Shown here piece after piece: positions 1-15,000 of a stretch of 64,000 nt of DNA. Location: contig NC_049909.1 of NCBI RefSeq assembly GCF_001411555.2, forward strand, positions 14,814,686-14,878,685. The letters are read 5' to 3'. Every line of letters starts with the position of its first letter. Positions within the stretch are counted from its first letter, which is position 1. Under the pieces are notes generated by a model. It saw only the letters and a list, made by a program, of their open reading frames with translations. It was not told the DNA's origin and ran no database searches. The translations under genes were made by a program, and so were the position numbers. This DNA comes from Juglans regia. Its lineage: Eukaryota; Streptophyta; Magnoliopsida; Fagales; Juglandaceae.

Positions 1-3000
1 CGTGAAAAGTTATGAATGGCATGAGCTCTTTCCAATAGGTAGGTTTTCTACACTATGTGCTTGGAGGAGTTCCATTTTTAATACTACCGATGTCAGTATC
101 TCTGATAAAAATTTGTTCTCCTGTTGCAGTCAAAAGTAATGCTGGTGCAATTGTTGCTGTATGGGCTCCTATAATAGTTGTGAGTTTTGATTACAATGTC
201 TGCAACAGTACTTATGATGGTCGACCTTTAGAAGTTTGAGCAGGACACAAGCTCATAGTAAAAAATAACCAAGGATTAAAGTAAAAAATCAACCGACTGG
301 ATGATAACAATGACCACAAAAATAGTTGCAACAACAACAATAATAATGAAGAATCACATAAACAAAATTCTTCCTAAAATAAGAATAACGGATGTGGCTT
401 CTTCCAATTTACACACATTTTCTGCCATCTAGTATTTTCATTCCTTTTAGATTCTGGAGAAATCATAGGCTATGCTTGGTAGTCATTTTCAAGAATTTTT
501 TTTTTGTTTTTGGGACTTGTAGCACTTGAGAAATTACTGTAGGACTCCAACTTGCGTGGTGGAGGAGATCCCCAACCGCACCAGCCATCCACGCTTGTGG
601 TGAGAATGTAGTGGGAGGAATCACCCCCTCCCTCCCCACATGATGGTTAGAGGGGGGATCTCCCTAATCCCACATGAGAAAAGGGGGAGGGTAGATCTTC
701 CTCTCTACCCTTGCACACAAGTCGAGGGAGATCCCCACCACTCATTCAGATGGGGGATCTCCCCCAAACCCCACTCAAAAAGTGTGAGGGTAACATTTCT
801 ACCATGCGCATTGTGGGGCAGATCCCCTCCATCTCGCATGGTGTGCAGAATGAAGATCTCTCCTCTAATGCACGGAGTTCAAATCTCCTCCATTCAAGAA
901 TGGAGGTCCCTTCAGTATGATGGGTGGTAGGAGGAGACTAACCCCACCGCTCCCTCCCCTTTCTGTGCAGTGGCTTGGGGAGATGCTATTGCACAGTGAG
1001 TGAGAGCCCCACCATTGTGGATATTTTTCTTCTTCTGTTTTTGAGTCAAGAATTGTATCTTGAGTTTTTTTTTTTCCTGTGATAAGAGTTATTTTTAGAA
1101 CTGTTCACAAGAATTGGAAACTGTTCTCTAGAACAGTCGCTAGATGAAGCATTACTTTTCTTTTTCAGTCTTTTTTATATTTGGCATTCATTTTTTTCGT
1201 ATTGTGTTTATTGAAGGTGTATTTTATGGACACACAAATTTGGTACTCTGTTTTCTGTACAATCTTCGGTGGAGTCTATGGCATTTTGCATCACATTGGA
1301 GAGGTAAGTAGTATTTTTCTAATCAAACTTACATGATAGTGGTCTCGCTCTTACTTTTTTATTACAGATTCGGACATTGGGAATGCTGAGAAGTAGATTT
1401 CACTCATTGCCTTATGCGTTTAACTTACGTCTTATTGCACCCTCATCACGGAATGATTACAAGAAAAGAATCGGGTTTTTTCAGAATAGATTTCAGAGGG
1501 TATGAGATTTTCACAATGCAAGGTCATCGCAACTAGTCTTTAGGTATCTTTTCATTTTATTGCTCTGAACTAATAACTGATTGTCTCAGGTGTCGGAGAA
1601 TGAAAAAAATAGTTTGTCAAGGTTTGCCCTAGTATGGAACCAAATTATCAACAAATTTCGATTAGAGGATTTGATAAGCGACAGGTGATTTTATTGTTTC
1701 CGAAGTGTTTTGTATTGTTGCATGACATCCAAGAAAATAACTGAAACAGATAGGTTTCCACAAGCAGGGAGTTGGATTTAATGAAAATTCCTATGGCATC
1801 AGAAACATTTTCTGGCTCGGTTTGTTGGCCTGTTTTCCTTATAGCTTATAAGGTTTGTTGCGTGTATTTGAAACTCTGTGAACTGTTTTTTTTTTTTTTT
1901 TTTTGTTCTTGTTTTTCACTTGTAAATGGGTCTTCGTATTTGTACTAGTTTTCGACAGCTTGGAGCATTGCAAAAGATTTTGAGGGAAAGGATGAGGCTC
2001 TTTTCAGAAAGATTAAAAAAGAGGAATGCATGTACCATGCTGTAAAGGAGTGCTACGAGTCATTGAAGTACATCCTTCAAATTCTTGTTGTGGGAAATCT
2101 GGAGAAAAGGTATATATGATAAAATGTTGTGGTAAAACCTACTATTTTACATAAAAATTCTTTGGATAAGTACATCCTTCAAATTCTTCTGAATGTTTTT
2201 TTTTTCTATTTCTCTTTCTTGGAAAGAAAATATAATTAGAGTTATTGATGGCATTCTGCTAGCTACTCACTTCTAACTTCTTGGAATGGTATATTCTGCA
2301 TTGCTTTCCAGGATCATATCTGCCATAGTAAATGAAATTGAAGAAAGCATTGGAAAATCAAGTCTCCTTCAGGACTTCAGGATGAAAGAGCTCCCAGCTG
2401 TGCTAGAAAAATGTGTCGATTTAGTTGAACTTCTGGTAACTATGTCATGCACTTGAAAGCTATTGTAATAGTGCTGCCAATGATTTTCTTCAAGCCTGTA
2501 CTAGATACTCTAGTGACTTGTATTATGAAATGTTATAAGGTTGAGGGGAATGAAAGTCATTATGACAAAGTTGTGAAAGCTCTCCAAGATATATTTGAGG
2601 TTGTAACCAATGATATGATGACTAATTGTTCCAGGTTTGATGTGCTTTAGACTATAGTCCCTTTTCAAGATTCATTTTCTCCTCTCTTGGCCTGACCTTT
2701 TAACTAAAATTATTTACCTCATTACTTTTCCTTTTATATGTGCACAGGATAATGGATTTGCTCTATTCACCCCAAAACATAGACGAGAGTTATGGTGATT
2801 TTTCTAGAAAAATTGAACCGCAATTATTTGAGTCATCTGCTAGCACAAGATCCATCCACTTCCCTTTGCCAAATAGGGGCCCACTGAATGAACAGGTATG
2901 TCCATTGCTTCATATATAACTTCGGAGCCGTGCAAGGTGAAGTCTTATCTGAGAGAAAAAATTGAGGAATCCTCTTCTCAACTGATGTTAGAGATACAAA

Positions 3001-6000
3001 GTGTTATGTATTGGATAGTTATGCATGTAATAGAAAATCAATTTATTTTTTGCAAATATGGCTCAGAGATGACATTGTGTGACAGGATATGGCACATATA
3101 CTTTTGGTTTGTAAAATTTAACTTTTCTAGGAAAAAAAGAGGCTTCAATGTAAAATGCAAGATCTATTGTCTTAGAAAGTTAGAAACTTTCGAAATTTCT
3201 GAATTTCTATGAATATCAAATATTCATCACAAATCATGTGTTCTTTTGTTCTTTTCAAATACGCATACATATAGCTTTTGATGTTTTTTGTCTTCTCGAC
3301 TAAAATTAGTTTATTATGTTTTCAATAATAATTCATTAGCATCTGTAAAAGAAAATACTAATTCATTAGCATATTCGTATTGTATAATATACTAGGTTTT
3401 CAAGGGTGAGCATATTTTCTCTCTTTAATGTATGGTGTATTGTTTTTTATTGGTGTTTTATAGTTTGCAACATTCATATGTTACCTTTAACATGCACAGA
3501 TGTACCTAAACATTCAATACATGGATTGGCTTATATACATGTACATATGAATAATCAGAAAGTATGAACCTGTACTTGCATATCAAAATTAGAAATATAA
3601 TAGCCCTAGTGTTCAATGGCAGATCAAGCGCTTTCATTTCCTGCTTACTGTCAAAGATGCAGCAATGGACATACCTGCAAACTTAGAGGCAAAAAGGCGT
3701 ATTTCATTCTTTGCTACTTCTCTCTTTATGGATATGCCCAGTGCTCCTAAAGTACGAAATATGCTGTCATTCAGGTCAAATTTTTTTCGTGGTGAACTTC
3801 TGTGTTTTGATTTTATTTAACCATCATTCAGTTGATGTATTTGCTTTCTACGTCATGGAATTCTATTGAAAAACAAAATATTTACTTCTCTTTGCAAAAG
3901 ATTCTCTAATTTCTGAAAAGAATGAAAATATCATTGTTAAAATGATTGAAATTTATGCTCATTCACCTGTTACACATGCAACACGTCTCCAAATTATGTC
4001 AGAGGAAAGAAATCTGAAACCCTCGTTTTAGTCATGGTTTCTCGAGTCTTGATGCTTGAGTTTCCTCCACTTTTTTGGATGCTTGGGGTCATTTTGCTTG
4101 GTGTAATTTGCTGTCGTTGCTCTCTTACAGAAATTGTGGACTTTTCTATTAAAAGTTAAATATGAAAGATTAAAAAATAAATGAGCTTTGCAGATTGAAA
4201 ATGATGAAGGCTAAGCAGGAAAACTCTCGATTTGGAATCAGTTAAAAACAAGGTCATACTATATCGAATCTAAAATAGGAGAGATTGTTAGAACTTACAC
4301 CACATAGAATTTCGAGGAGCACACGTCAGGAGTGGAATGCACTATACTTTATTAAGGATATTATGGACAGCTAGTTTTTTAAAGATTATAAACATTTTGT
4401 TAGTTGGTACAATGATATGGAATTTATACCCAATTAGGATTTTAAAATTCATTTATTGTTAAATGGGCCCATACAAATTACAAGATGACTTCAACAAACT
4501 GGGATATGGACTGAACTAAAAATTGCTTTCATAGTTACTTAAATAGATTGGCCGTGTAGGAGTTTAAAGATATATCTTATTTTATAGATAGAACCAAGTC
4601 AAGATGATACTCTTAAACCCTTATTAGTTACCACGCCCCTCAATCCCTAAAAGAAGTTTAATTCCCCAAGGTTGCCTGGTGATATAGGCAGCAAGAAACA
4701 GATTATTATATTTTAATATAGTTTAAATTAATTTTAGTAGTAAAGGAAGTTTCTGCAATTTCTATATTTCTTCACAAGTCAACGTTCAGCTCATTAGGTC
4801 TTATTTTGGATTTAATCATGTATTTGGGATTTTTAAGAATTAGGGTTTTTCAAAAGAGGAATGAAAAATTCCCTTCTACCTCTGACTGATCGACTATATG
4901 TAATGCAAACACAAATACAATATGATGGACTAGTATGGATTAAGGGTATACTTCATTACAAGAATCCCATCTGACATTTCTTCTCAAATACCAAGTTGGA
5001 ATTGTAGGTTTGGAGAAAGAAGAAAGAAAAGAGAAGCTTATAGAAAAGTTTAGAGAGAGTTGATTGTCTCTCCTCACCTAAACATATTTGGAGTTTTTAA
5101 GTGGTTGGAAAAAAAAAAAAAAAAAACTTGTGTAGAATATTCTAGTATAATGGCATAGCGATACACACATCTGGATGGTTATCTTCATTGAAGTTTTTAT
5201 TGGTACAGCGTTATAACTCCACACTACATGGAAGATATTAATTATTCAGTGGAGGATCTCCAATTAAGCCAGCAAGAGGTTTCCATCATCTTTTACATGC
5301 AAAAGATATTTCCAGGTTACCATAAGATAATATATATTTTCTTGATAGTTGTCATATCCATTTGGATTCAACTCTTATCTTAAGATCATTTCTTTTTTTT
5401 CTTGTCCATAGATGAGTGGAAACACTTTTTGGAACGCACGGGTTGTGAAAACCTCGAGGGACTAAAAGAGAGAAATGAGGAAGAGCTAAGAAATTGGGCT
5501 TCATTCCGAGGTCAAACATTAAGCAGAACAGGTAGATGAGAAAGATATAGCAATATTCATAAAGTTGGGTGCTGATGCAAATACAGCAGATTATTTTACT
5601 ATCCTTATTATTTTATCTTATGTGTTGATTTCAGTTAGAGGAATGATGTATTATAGAGAAGCCTTAAAATTACAAGCATTTCTTGACATGGCAGAGGAGG
5701 AAGGTTTGTGCTCGTGAATAGAGCTCATACTACTCATCTATCTTTCTTTGGAATTCCATCCTCAGGGCCTAATATCTGGATACACCGAGAGGCCATTTGG
5801 TATCTTAATAACTTGGTTAGGATTATTTTAAAGAAGTATTTCACTAAAGCTTTTGCCATATGCTGATTCTTATCCAGATTTCCTTGATGGTTATGAGACT
5901 GCTACAACGGGAAACCGTCCATTATCAGCTCAACTAGATGCACTAGCAGACATGAAATTCACATACATTATTTCTTGTCAATCATTTGGATCGCAAAAAG

Positions 6001-9000
6001 CTTCTGGAAATCCCCATGCGGATGACATAGTTGACTTGATGAAAAGGTAATCCTTTATCACAAAAAGGGAGAAAAAAAAGTAAAAAATAAAATAAAATAA
6101 GAACAAAGGAATAAATTATGGCAAAACTACCTGATGTATGTATATAACATAAGGGAAACCACGTTCTGCACGCCCAAATTATCACTTCTTCTTGCAATGT
6201 ATCATCCAAACTTTTAATTTCAGATATTTTTACCCTCAAACATCCAAAAAGTGCAATGTGTACACTCTATTACCGGAAATGTCTAAAGTGTGCTCATGGT
6301 ATTTTGAACATTTCAATTTTAGGCAGAGACAATTTGGACATTTCAGGTCTGATAGGATGGGCATTTAAATTTTAATTTATAGTTGAAGCCTTTTAAGTGT
6401 GGTAATTACCGAAATTGAAACTCCGGTTGACACATTGCAAAGGAGGTGATAGTCTGGAGGTGCAAAGTATAATTTCTTTGTGTTCATACAAGTAACTAGA
6501 AGGCATATGACTTTGGAATATCCATTTATTGCTTGAAGGTACCCATCTCTCCGTGTTGCTTATGTTGAGGAGAAAGAAGAGATTGTTGCAGACAAGCCTC
6601 AGAAGGTTTATTCTTCTTTGTTGGTTAAAGCTGTCAATGGTTATGAACAGGTATTCAAGCATTTGCTTTATATTGCAGAATTCAACGTGATAGGACTAAT
6701 CTTGAAAATTTTGGATTTTTACAAGGGCTAGCTCTATATTTTTTGCAAAGCTAATCTAATGTCCTGTCATGCATAGCAATAATAATGTTAAAAAATGAGC
6801 AGAATGATTGAACCAGTTCAATGTGTCAGTTCAAAGTTGCTACACAATTTAGATGTAACAATAAAAGATAGAGAAGTTACCATAAGAATGTCATTTGCGG
6901 AATTTAAATTCATTTAATACTTTCATTTTCATAAATAGACTGATTTTAACTTGTTAGGCAATGGAAAGCATTAATTTGCATGTTATAAGTACCATTTCTC
7001 AAGTTAAGCTCAACAAATAGCTGGTATAGTTTTTTTTTTTATATATATATATGTAAAAATATTATATATATATCAATAGAAGTAACCAAGTATACTGAAT
7101 GTATACAAGAAAACACATTGCCCATATTAGAAAGCCCTTAATGACCCAAAAAACCCATGAACAACAACCCAAAATACACTAAGCCCGACCCCAACCCCTT
7201 GTTTCCCATAGAACTAAGGGCAGGTTTGGGGGGTGAGATGAGAATTTTGTGTTTTGTTTTAGTGTTTAAAATATTATGTTTTAGTATTATTATTGTATTG
7301 GGATTTGAAAAAGTTGAATTGTTTTTTATATTTTGTATGGGGATTTGAAAAATGTGTAATGATGAGATGAGATGAGATGAGAATTTTGTGTCTCATCCCA
7401 CCCCCCAAACCTGCCCTAAAACTCTACCCGAAAACCCAACCCCAACCCCAACCCCTTGTTTCCCTTCTTCACAATGCCCTCCCTTTAGACTTCCTTCTAG
7501 TTGAGCTACCACCCTTAACGTCGTAGTTGATTGCCCAAGAAAGACATTGTAACTCCCTACGTTTCTTGAAACTTGATTTGGTTTCAAGCGCAAGGCTTGC
7601 CAATCACAGTGATTAGTTCTTTAAATTGGTCTTCACATCCTCCATGTGAAATCCCCATCAACTATTGAATCTCGTTAACTTAGGCAGAATCCAATCTGCT
7701 ATTGGAGGAAGAGAGACCAAGGGAGCGACATTTTTCCCAGACACAGTATCCAGCTGAACTCCCGACTCTAGACATTCCTCTACACAAGAGACCAACGCCA
7801 AACCAATATTCAAATCCCGTACCTCCTCAGCAACTTGATTGGTTCTCTCCAATGGTATCAGGGTCATTGGAGACTCTGGGATGACAGCAACCTTCACCTC
7901 TGGTGACCATTTATGTGCAACTTCAACGTATTCTACATCTCCTTCAGACCTCGGCAATTTGCCATTTTCCTTCAACTCCGACAAGGGAGCCATAGTTTCT
8001 TCGGGGACCAAGGGTGTAATACCAACTATCGGTCTATCCTGTCTTACCTGAGGTGAATGACATTCCATTACTGATGTCTCTACGCCAATACCTGACATAG
8101 AACCCACTTCAAATAACCCAGATTTCCTTTTGACCCGCCATACTCTCCTGGATTTGGTTATAGGAAGAGGGCCGAATTCGATTTTCTGTTTTCTTTTATT
8201 TGAGTTTAAAGGATTCAGGCCTATCTTAGTCTTGTTTCTTACAACCCTGTTGCCTTCAGTTGAAAGCATGTCTATTTTCGTAGACAAGAAAGCTATTGCT
8301 GCCTTCAACTCGACAAGTTAGGTTTCCATCTCCTTAAAAGAATTGTGCATCACGACAAGCTGGTTCTGAGGCTTGATCTGCTGACCACTTTCACCGTTCC
8401 CCTCACTCTAAACCCCCGAAGCATGACCCATCTTCAGAGCTGCCACATATGATCGCCTCGCCACCGTGGATGTACTTGAGTCTTTATGATTCACCTCCAA
8501 GTTGATGTTCTCATTCTTCTTCTGGTTTTCCTTCATTGACCCATCAACAAAAAACATATCCGCAGCTCTGCGTAATTCTGCAGTAAACTTCTCCCAACCC
8601 AGACCTTCATACCCTTCAGGAATGACTACAACACTCCGCCGGCCTCCTCCACCATATTCGGTGACACTTAGATACCTACCATGTTTGTTGGAGCATCATT
8701 GAGCCATGAATGCTCTGTTTCCTTCACGCAAGTGTTTTGTGAAATCCAAATTTCTCCCTGCCTGTGATACTGCTTCCACCGTAGCCATCAACCATTCTAT
8801 ACCACTACGACCTGTCACTACAAATCTCCAAACCCTTTTGCTCCTCTCCACAATTTTTAATGAAGACCTCATTGTTTCTGGCAAAAACTCAAAAGCCTTT
8901 GATTCTACCCAAAAGCGCACCAGCTGACCCATAATGATATCAAACCTTCGACTTCAGATGTAGGGGCTTCCCAAGTTGAAGGGCTTCATTCTGTCGAGTA

Positions 9001-12000
9001 TTTATGCAAAAAGCTTCAGGAGGCAGATAAAAATCTGTAAAATGAACTGTTGATAGGGCTCACAAGACAGGCTAATGGATGCCAGAGTGCTCAAAGTAGA
9101 CTCGCCGGAATCCGGCAACTCTTTCTATGTCAATAGAGACTACGGAAAACTCCCTTGCAAAAATACAGTTCACCAGAAGAAGGACCAACTCTGAATGGCC
9201 CTCAGCGAAGTTGTCGACGCCCGTCGGCCTTGTCTGTGACTGAGGTGTCACTCGCCGGCTAAAGGGAATGGAGGGATGCAGCGGTTGGGTTGGGTTGCGT
9301 CTGTCACCGTAGCCCTCTAGGATATACGAAAACACTATCAGATCGACGCCGGAGTACTCCTATTAGCCTCGCCTGAAGTTGGCGAAACTTTTTGTGTCAG
9401 CAACATGACCACCGAAGCACTCTGAAAGACTGCAGAAATAGACCCTTGCAAAAGTCCAGGTTGCCGGCAGGAGGACTGGCACCGGATGGCCCTCAACGAA
9501 GCCGTCGGCCTTGTCTGTGCTGGTGGTGACGTGGCACTCGCCGGCAAGTGTGGGTGGAAGGTGGCAGCGGGTTTGGTAGCCTCTACGGCAAAGTTGAGGT
9601 CATAACTCAACTCGCACTAGCTTAATTACACAATAAAATGTAAAATTATTATGACCACCTTCCAGTATAGTTATTTCTACACAATAAATCATCGAATAGC
9701 TATAGATTAGCAATGGTTCCATTTAGGTTGCATTAGCTTTGTTCTATCATTAATAAACTTTTTGTTTTAGTTATATGTATCAGGTGGATGCCACTTCAAT
9801 ATAAATTTGTTTTTTAATGGAAATGAATGGACATAAACAATGAGTTTGAACAAAAATTGCAAATTATTGGCTAAAAGCAAACTCTGGAAAAGTCTACTTT
9901 TTCAAAGTTTCCATCACTAAATTGGAACTAAAGTTGATGATGAACTGAAAATTCAATATGATTCAACAAAGCAACGATGTGGACAAAGTATAACAAGTTT
10001 AGGATTCAACACTTTTAATGATTATTTCTCCAAGAGCAACCCAAAAGTAGGGATGACATTCCTATTACTTCATGATTCGACAAAAATATAATTCAGATTC
10101 TTTCTACTTCATGATGCGTTTTTGTTTAGGCTTTTCAGCTGTCTTCATACTGATTCCAGGTATAATGCTCTATACATACCCATTAACTGATCAGCTGTGT
10201 ACCTAAATCCTTGGAACTGATCAGTTGAACAGTTGACAGTCAAAGAGATTTTTGTTTTTGATTAGTAGTGATTAATGTACAGGATAAAACAAAAAAGAGA
10301 ATTTCTAGTTGTCCAACCAGGAATAGTATTAATATTTTTACACTCATAATTCACATTATTTGCTACAATAACCCTCTTAGTAATTTTTTACTGTGAGAAG
10401 CACAAGCTACATAAGTTCAAAAATTCTTCCTACATTTAGCTAGGTTGGATTGCACCTTTTGTTCCGAAACTATGGGCTAAATTCTGCAATATATCCTCCT
10501 GTGTATCAGATTCATGATGCGGTTCCAAAATTGATGACACCGCTCTACTATTGAGATGAGCTGCATCATTCATTTCTGTTAAAATATCATTATCAATTTG
10601 GATAGAATAACTGCAGGACTTAAATGGTTGTAATTGCATTACTGTCAATGAAATAAATACCAGAGTCATTTACTTAAAAAATAGAAAAATCATATTGTAT
10701 CCTCAAACCATCTCCTCTTAGAATGCGTTATTAAATCAAGTATAGACATAGCAGTAATTTTAAGTGCATTGTTATCTTCTATAGGTAATATATTGCATAA
10801 AGCTTCCTGGTCCACCTGATATTGGAGAAGGGAAGCCTGAAAATCAAAATCATGCTATAATCTTCACCCGTGGTGAAGCTCTCCAAGCAATTGATATGAA
10901 CCAGGTAAGATTCTTTTTAAGTACTTAAAATATTAATCATTTATGTGGTTCTTATCGTGTCTGGTTTCTCAGGATAATTATTTGGAAGAAGCACTCAAAA
11001 TTAGAAATCTTCTGCAAGAATTTCATCAGCACCAAGGCTGTGGGCCTCCTACAATTCTTGGTTTAAGAGAGCACATATTCACGGGAAGGTTAGATTCTCT
11101 GGGCTCACATGTTACACATACTACATCACGGGTCTGTAGTCAATACCATATGATGGGAATCTGAGCAGGGACCATTGTGTCAGATTAGTTTCTCCAAGAA
11201 GTGTATGACACGATATGTTTTGGTGGTTGTAAGGATATGCAAACCGTGATTAATCTGTGTGGATATGTATATCATTCATATACATGCTTCTAAACAAATT
11301 CTATAACACCCATTTATCTCGTGATAAATTGACTTATATATTTCAATATGCAAATTTCATTCTTGCTATGGTTTAAGCTTCATGACCATTTGATGGAGAG
11401 TCCATGGATGTTTAGACACAGAATATATAAAGTAATTCCCAATCAATAAAATCTATCATTTTTTACCAATATTATATCAGGATAATGTTTTCCCCTTCCA
11501 GTAAATTCATAGTCTACTTTTCCTTTTCCTCTTCTCATCAATGTTTTTTCTCTCATTTTCAACGCATTGCTTCATCATTAAGCAAAATTTGTTTGTCACA
11601 AACCATGTCTATGTTTTAGGCATTAAAAACACCTTGCTATTTTGAACACCTCTGATGCAGGACTTACAGATGCTGACACTAGCACATATATGAACACCTA
11701 AGTCACTGTCAATAGGCTTTCCAATGAATCACTTTGTAGTTAGTTTTTAGGCCTGGGAAATTATGGTCTAGACTTCTTACCTGTTAAACATTGCATAATT
11801 CAGGTGAGTTAGTTATTCAATGGGCTGGGATGGAAAACATGAATTTCATTTGAAGTTTTTATTACGGACTTGTTTCTGCATAACCCATGCTGAAGAGCTG
11901 TTTATGAATAAACTTCTATGTGCATAAGATGCAATTTTCTCAAGTTTAATTTCGGTTTTGAACATTTGTGTGAGAAGGCAAATTTACAGGCGTCAAATTA

Positions 12001-15000
12001 TAATGAAAATATCACCATCTCAATATATGCTATTTCAAATCATATACATGAAATATCACAATAGATATCAATCATTTTTGAAATATAGGCTGAGTCTGCA
12101 TTTTCTCCTCATCTGCAGTGTTTCTACTCTAGCATGGTTCATGTCATATCAAGAGACCAGCTTTGTCACCATTGGTCAACGGCTTCTTGCCAGTCCTCTC
12201 AGGTAAGGGATGCATTGCATGTGTGCATGTCTCTTGGTTGGGTGGGATATTTGCCCGGTACCTAAACTAAGCCCAGACACAAATTTAAGGTTCACAAACT
12301 TAGTTGACTTGGTGATATTATCTTGTTGCCATAACTTTTACTGGTTATGCATTGATTATTATTCAGTAGTATTGTCATCTCAAGTTGTTTGATTGAATTT
12401 TGTAACTGTACAGATTTTTCTATGTCCAGCTTAGTCTCATTTCTATGATTTTGTTCTAATATCAGGGTACGATTCCACTATGGGCATCCAGATGTATTTG
12501 ACAAGGTATTTCACATCACAAGAGGTGGCATAAGCAAAGCATCCAAAACAATTAACTTAAGTGAAGATGTCTTTGCTGGTAAGAATTACTTATCATACAA
12601 TGAATGCAATAGTTGATGTTAAGTCACAATCATATGAATCTGATAACGTGTAGGATTTAATTCTACTTTACGTCGGGGATGTATTACATACCATGAGTAC
12701 ATGCAAGTTGGCAAAGGTCGTGATGTAGGCCTAAATCAGATCTCGAAGTTTGAAGCAAAGGTTGCTAATGGAAACAGTGAACAAACTTTATCTCGTGATG
12801 TTTACCGCCTTGGACGTCAATTTGATTTCTTCCGGATGCTATCTTGTTATTTTACAACCATTGGGTTTTACTTCAGTAGCCTGGTAAATGCTCTCATTCC
12901 TCCAAAATCAGCTTTTTTTCCCTTCTTTTGGAATAAGTGAACTGATGGACCAATTTCTTATCATGCAGAACTTCCCCCCTCAAAAGTGATGTAGGCTGAC
13001 ACAATCTTGAATTTGAAATAATCTATAAAATACAAGGAAGATAGACCTGAAAAAAAATTGAAAATTTATCATTATGTAATAGGAGACCCCCTATATTCTT
13101 AACTAACTGAATGGCCAACGTCTGTGACGTTAGTTGCCTTTTGGTTTTATGCAAATATGGAGACGTACTGTGTTACTGGAAATTGATCCCTTGCAGTATT
13201 CAGGTTGTGATTTCTGTTAGTTAATATTTAACCTTTTCTTTCAATTCTATGTGAGAAATTGAACATAGCTTTTGAGAAGTCAGTACAACATTCTTATGTG
13301 ATACTTTTTCGATCAACTATTTTTGTGTAATATTTTGTGGTTAACTTGTTATTTGTTTTACAAATCCACATATATTAGTAATTGGAATGTATATGTTCCT
13401 GTACGGCCAGCTCTTCCTTGTTTTTAGTGGACTGGAGAAAACCTTTCTTTTTTAGGCTAGAGTGTGGAACCTACAATCCTTAGAAATAATCTATAAAATA
13501 CAAGGAAAATAGACCTGACAAAAAATTGAAAATCTACTCATTATGTAATAGGAGACCTCCTGTATTCTTAACTAACTGAATGGCCAACATCCTTGATGTT
13601 AGTTGCCTTTTGGTTTTATGCAAATATGGAGATGTACTGTGTTACTGGAAATTGATCCCTTGCAGTATTCAGGTTGTGCGTTTCTGTTAGTTAATATTTA
13701 ACCTTGTCTTTCAATTCTGTGAGAAATTGAACATGGCTTTTGAGAAGTCAGTACAACATTCTTATGTGATGCTTTTTCCATCCACTTTTTTTGTGTAATA
13801 TTTTGTGGTTAACTTGTTATTTGTTTTAAAAATTCACAGATATCAGTAATTGGGATTTATGTGTTCCTCTACGGCCAGCTCTACCTTGTTCTTAGTGGAC
13901 TGGAGAAAGCCTTTCTTCTTGAGGCTAAAGTGCGGAACCTACAATCCTTAGAAACAGCTCTTGCCTCCCAGTCATTTATACAGCTTGGCCTCCTAACAGG
14001 CTTACCAATGGTGATGGAGATTGGACTTGAGAAAGGGTTTCTCACAGCCCTTAAAGATTTTGTCCTCATGCAGTTGCAACTGGCTTCTGTTTTCTTTACT
14101 TTCTCCCTTGGAACAAAAACTCATCATTATGGCCGAACAATTCTGCATGGGGGGGCTAAGTACAGACCCACTGGGCGTAAGGTCGTGGTGTTTCATGCCA
14201 GCTTCACTGAAAACTACAGATTGTATTCAAGAAGCCACTTTGTGAAAGGATTTGAACTATTGCTCTTGTTGATTGTCTATGATTTGTTTAGGAGGTCATA
14301 CCAGAGCAGCATGGCTTATATGTTAATCACTTATGCCATTTGGTTCATGTCAATCACTTGGTTGTTTGCACCATTTCTTTTTAATCCCTCTGGTTTCAGT
14401 TGGGGCAAGATAGTAGATGACTGGAAAGATTGGAACAAATGGATCAGGCAGCAGGGTGGCATAGGAGTTCAACAGGATAAAAGTTGGCAATCATGGTGGG
14501 ATGAGGAGCAAGCTCATCTTCGTCGGTCAGGGTTGAGTTCTAGGTTGATTGAAATACTTCTCTCTCTTAGGTTTTTCATTTATCAGTACGGTCTGGTATA
14601 TCACCTTGACATCTCCCAACAGAGCAAAAACTTTCTGGTTTATGTGCTTTCATGGGTTGTGATTCTTGCAGTTTTCCTATTAGTCAAGGTATGTTCTTCC
14701 TATAACATTCAACTGGAGGTTTTTTCCCTGTATGCTTTATTTAATCTACTTGCATAATATGCTAATATTTACATAAAAATATGACAAGTTTATAGGCTCA
14801 AATATAGTTAAATTATTTGGTTGGAATATTTTTTCGACCTGAGAGATACTGCAGCAATTCAGACACAGACTTGTCTTCACATGCAATTGTCATTTTAAAT
14901 CTTAGTCGACTCAGTTCACTGCATAGCATTTATGTATTCACAGATATGATTATAAACACGTTACCTAATAACACTCTCTCTGAAGTTGGTCCTTCCTAGA

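Larger units (their letters stand above)
7030..9610 (-). mobile_element. Non-autonomous LINE-like retroelement in callose synthase intron
   Basis: The 4.1-kb intron 6651-10784 is enlarged by this insertion. On the minus strand it has, in order: two diverged tandem monomers (9610-9062), a broken ORF1-like region (about 8932-7658), an untranslated stretch, and a 3' end with TTGTATACATTCAGTATACT followed by an AT repeat and a poly-A run (poly-T at 7031-7040 on the plus strand). Such ends are typical of plant L1-type LINEs. No reverse transcriptase ORF is present, so the copy is internally deleted or was mobilised in trans. A Tourist-like MITE (7218-7417) sits in its 3' part. I could not find a target-site duplication. 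The copy lies antisense to the host gene. Confidence 0.6.

Noticed and set aside
640..930. Overlapping open frames of 96 and 69 codons
   Set aside because: They fall in the GATCCCC-rich intron block, the composition is driven by repeats, and no homology is recognised.
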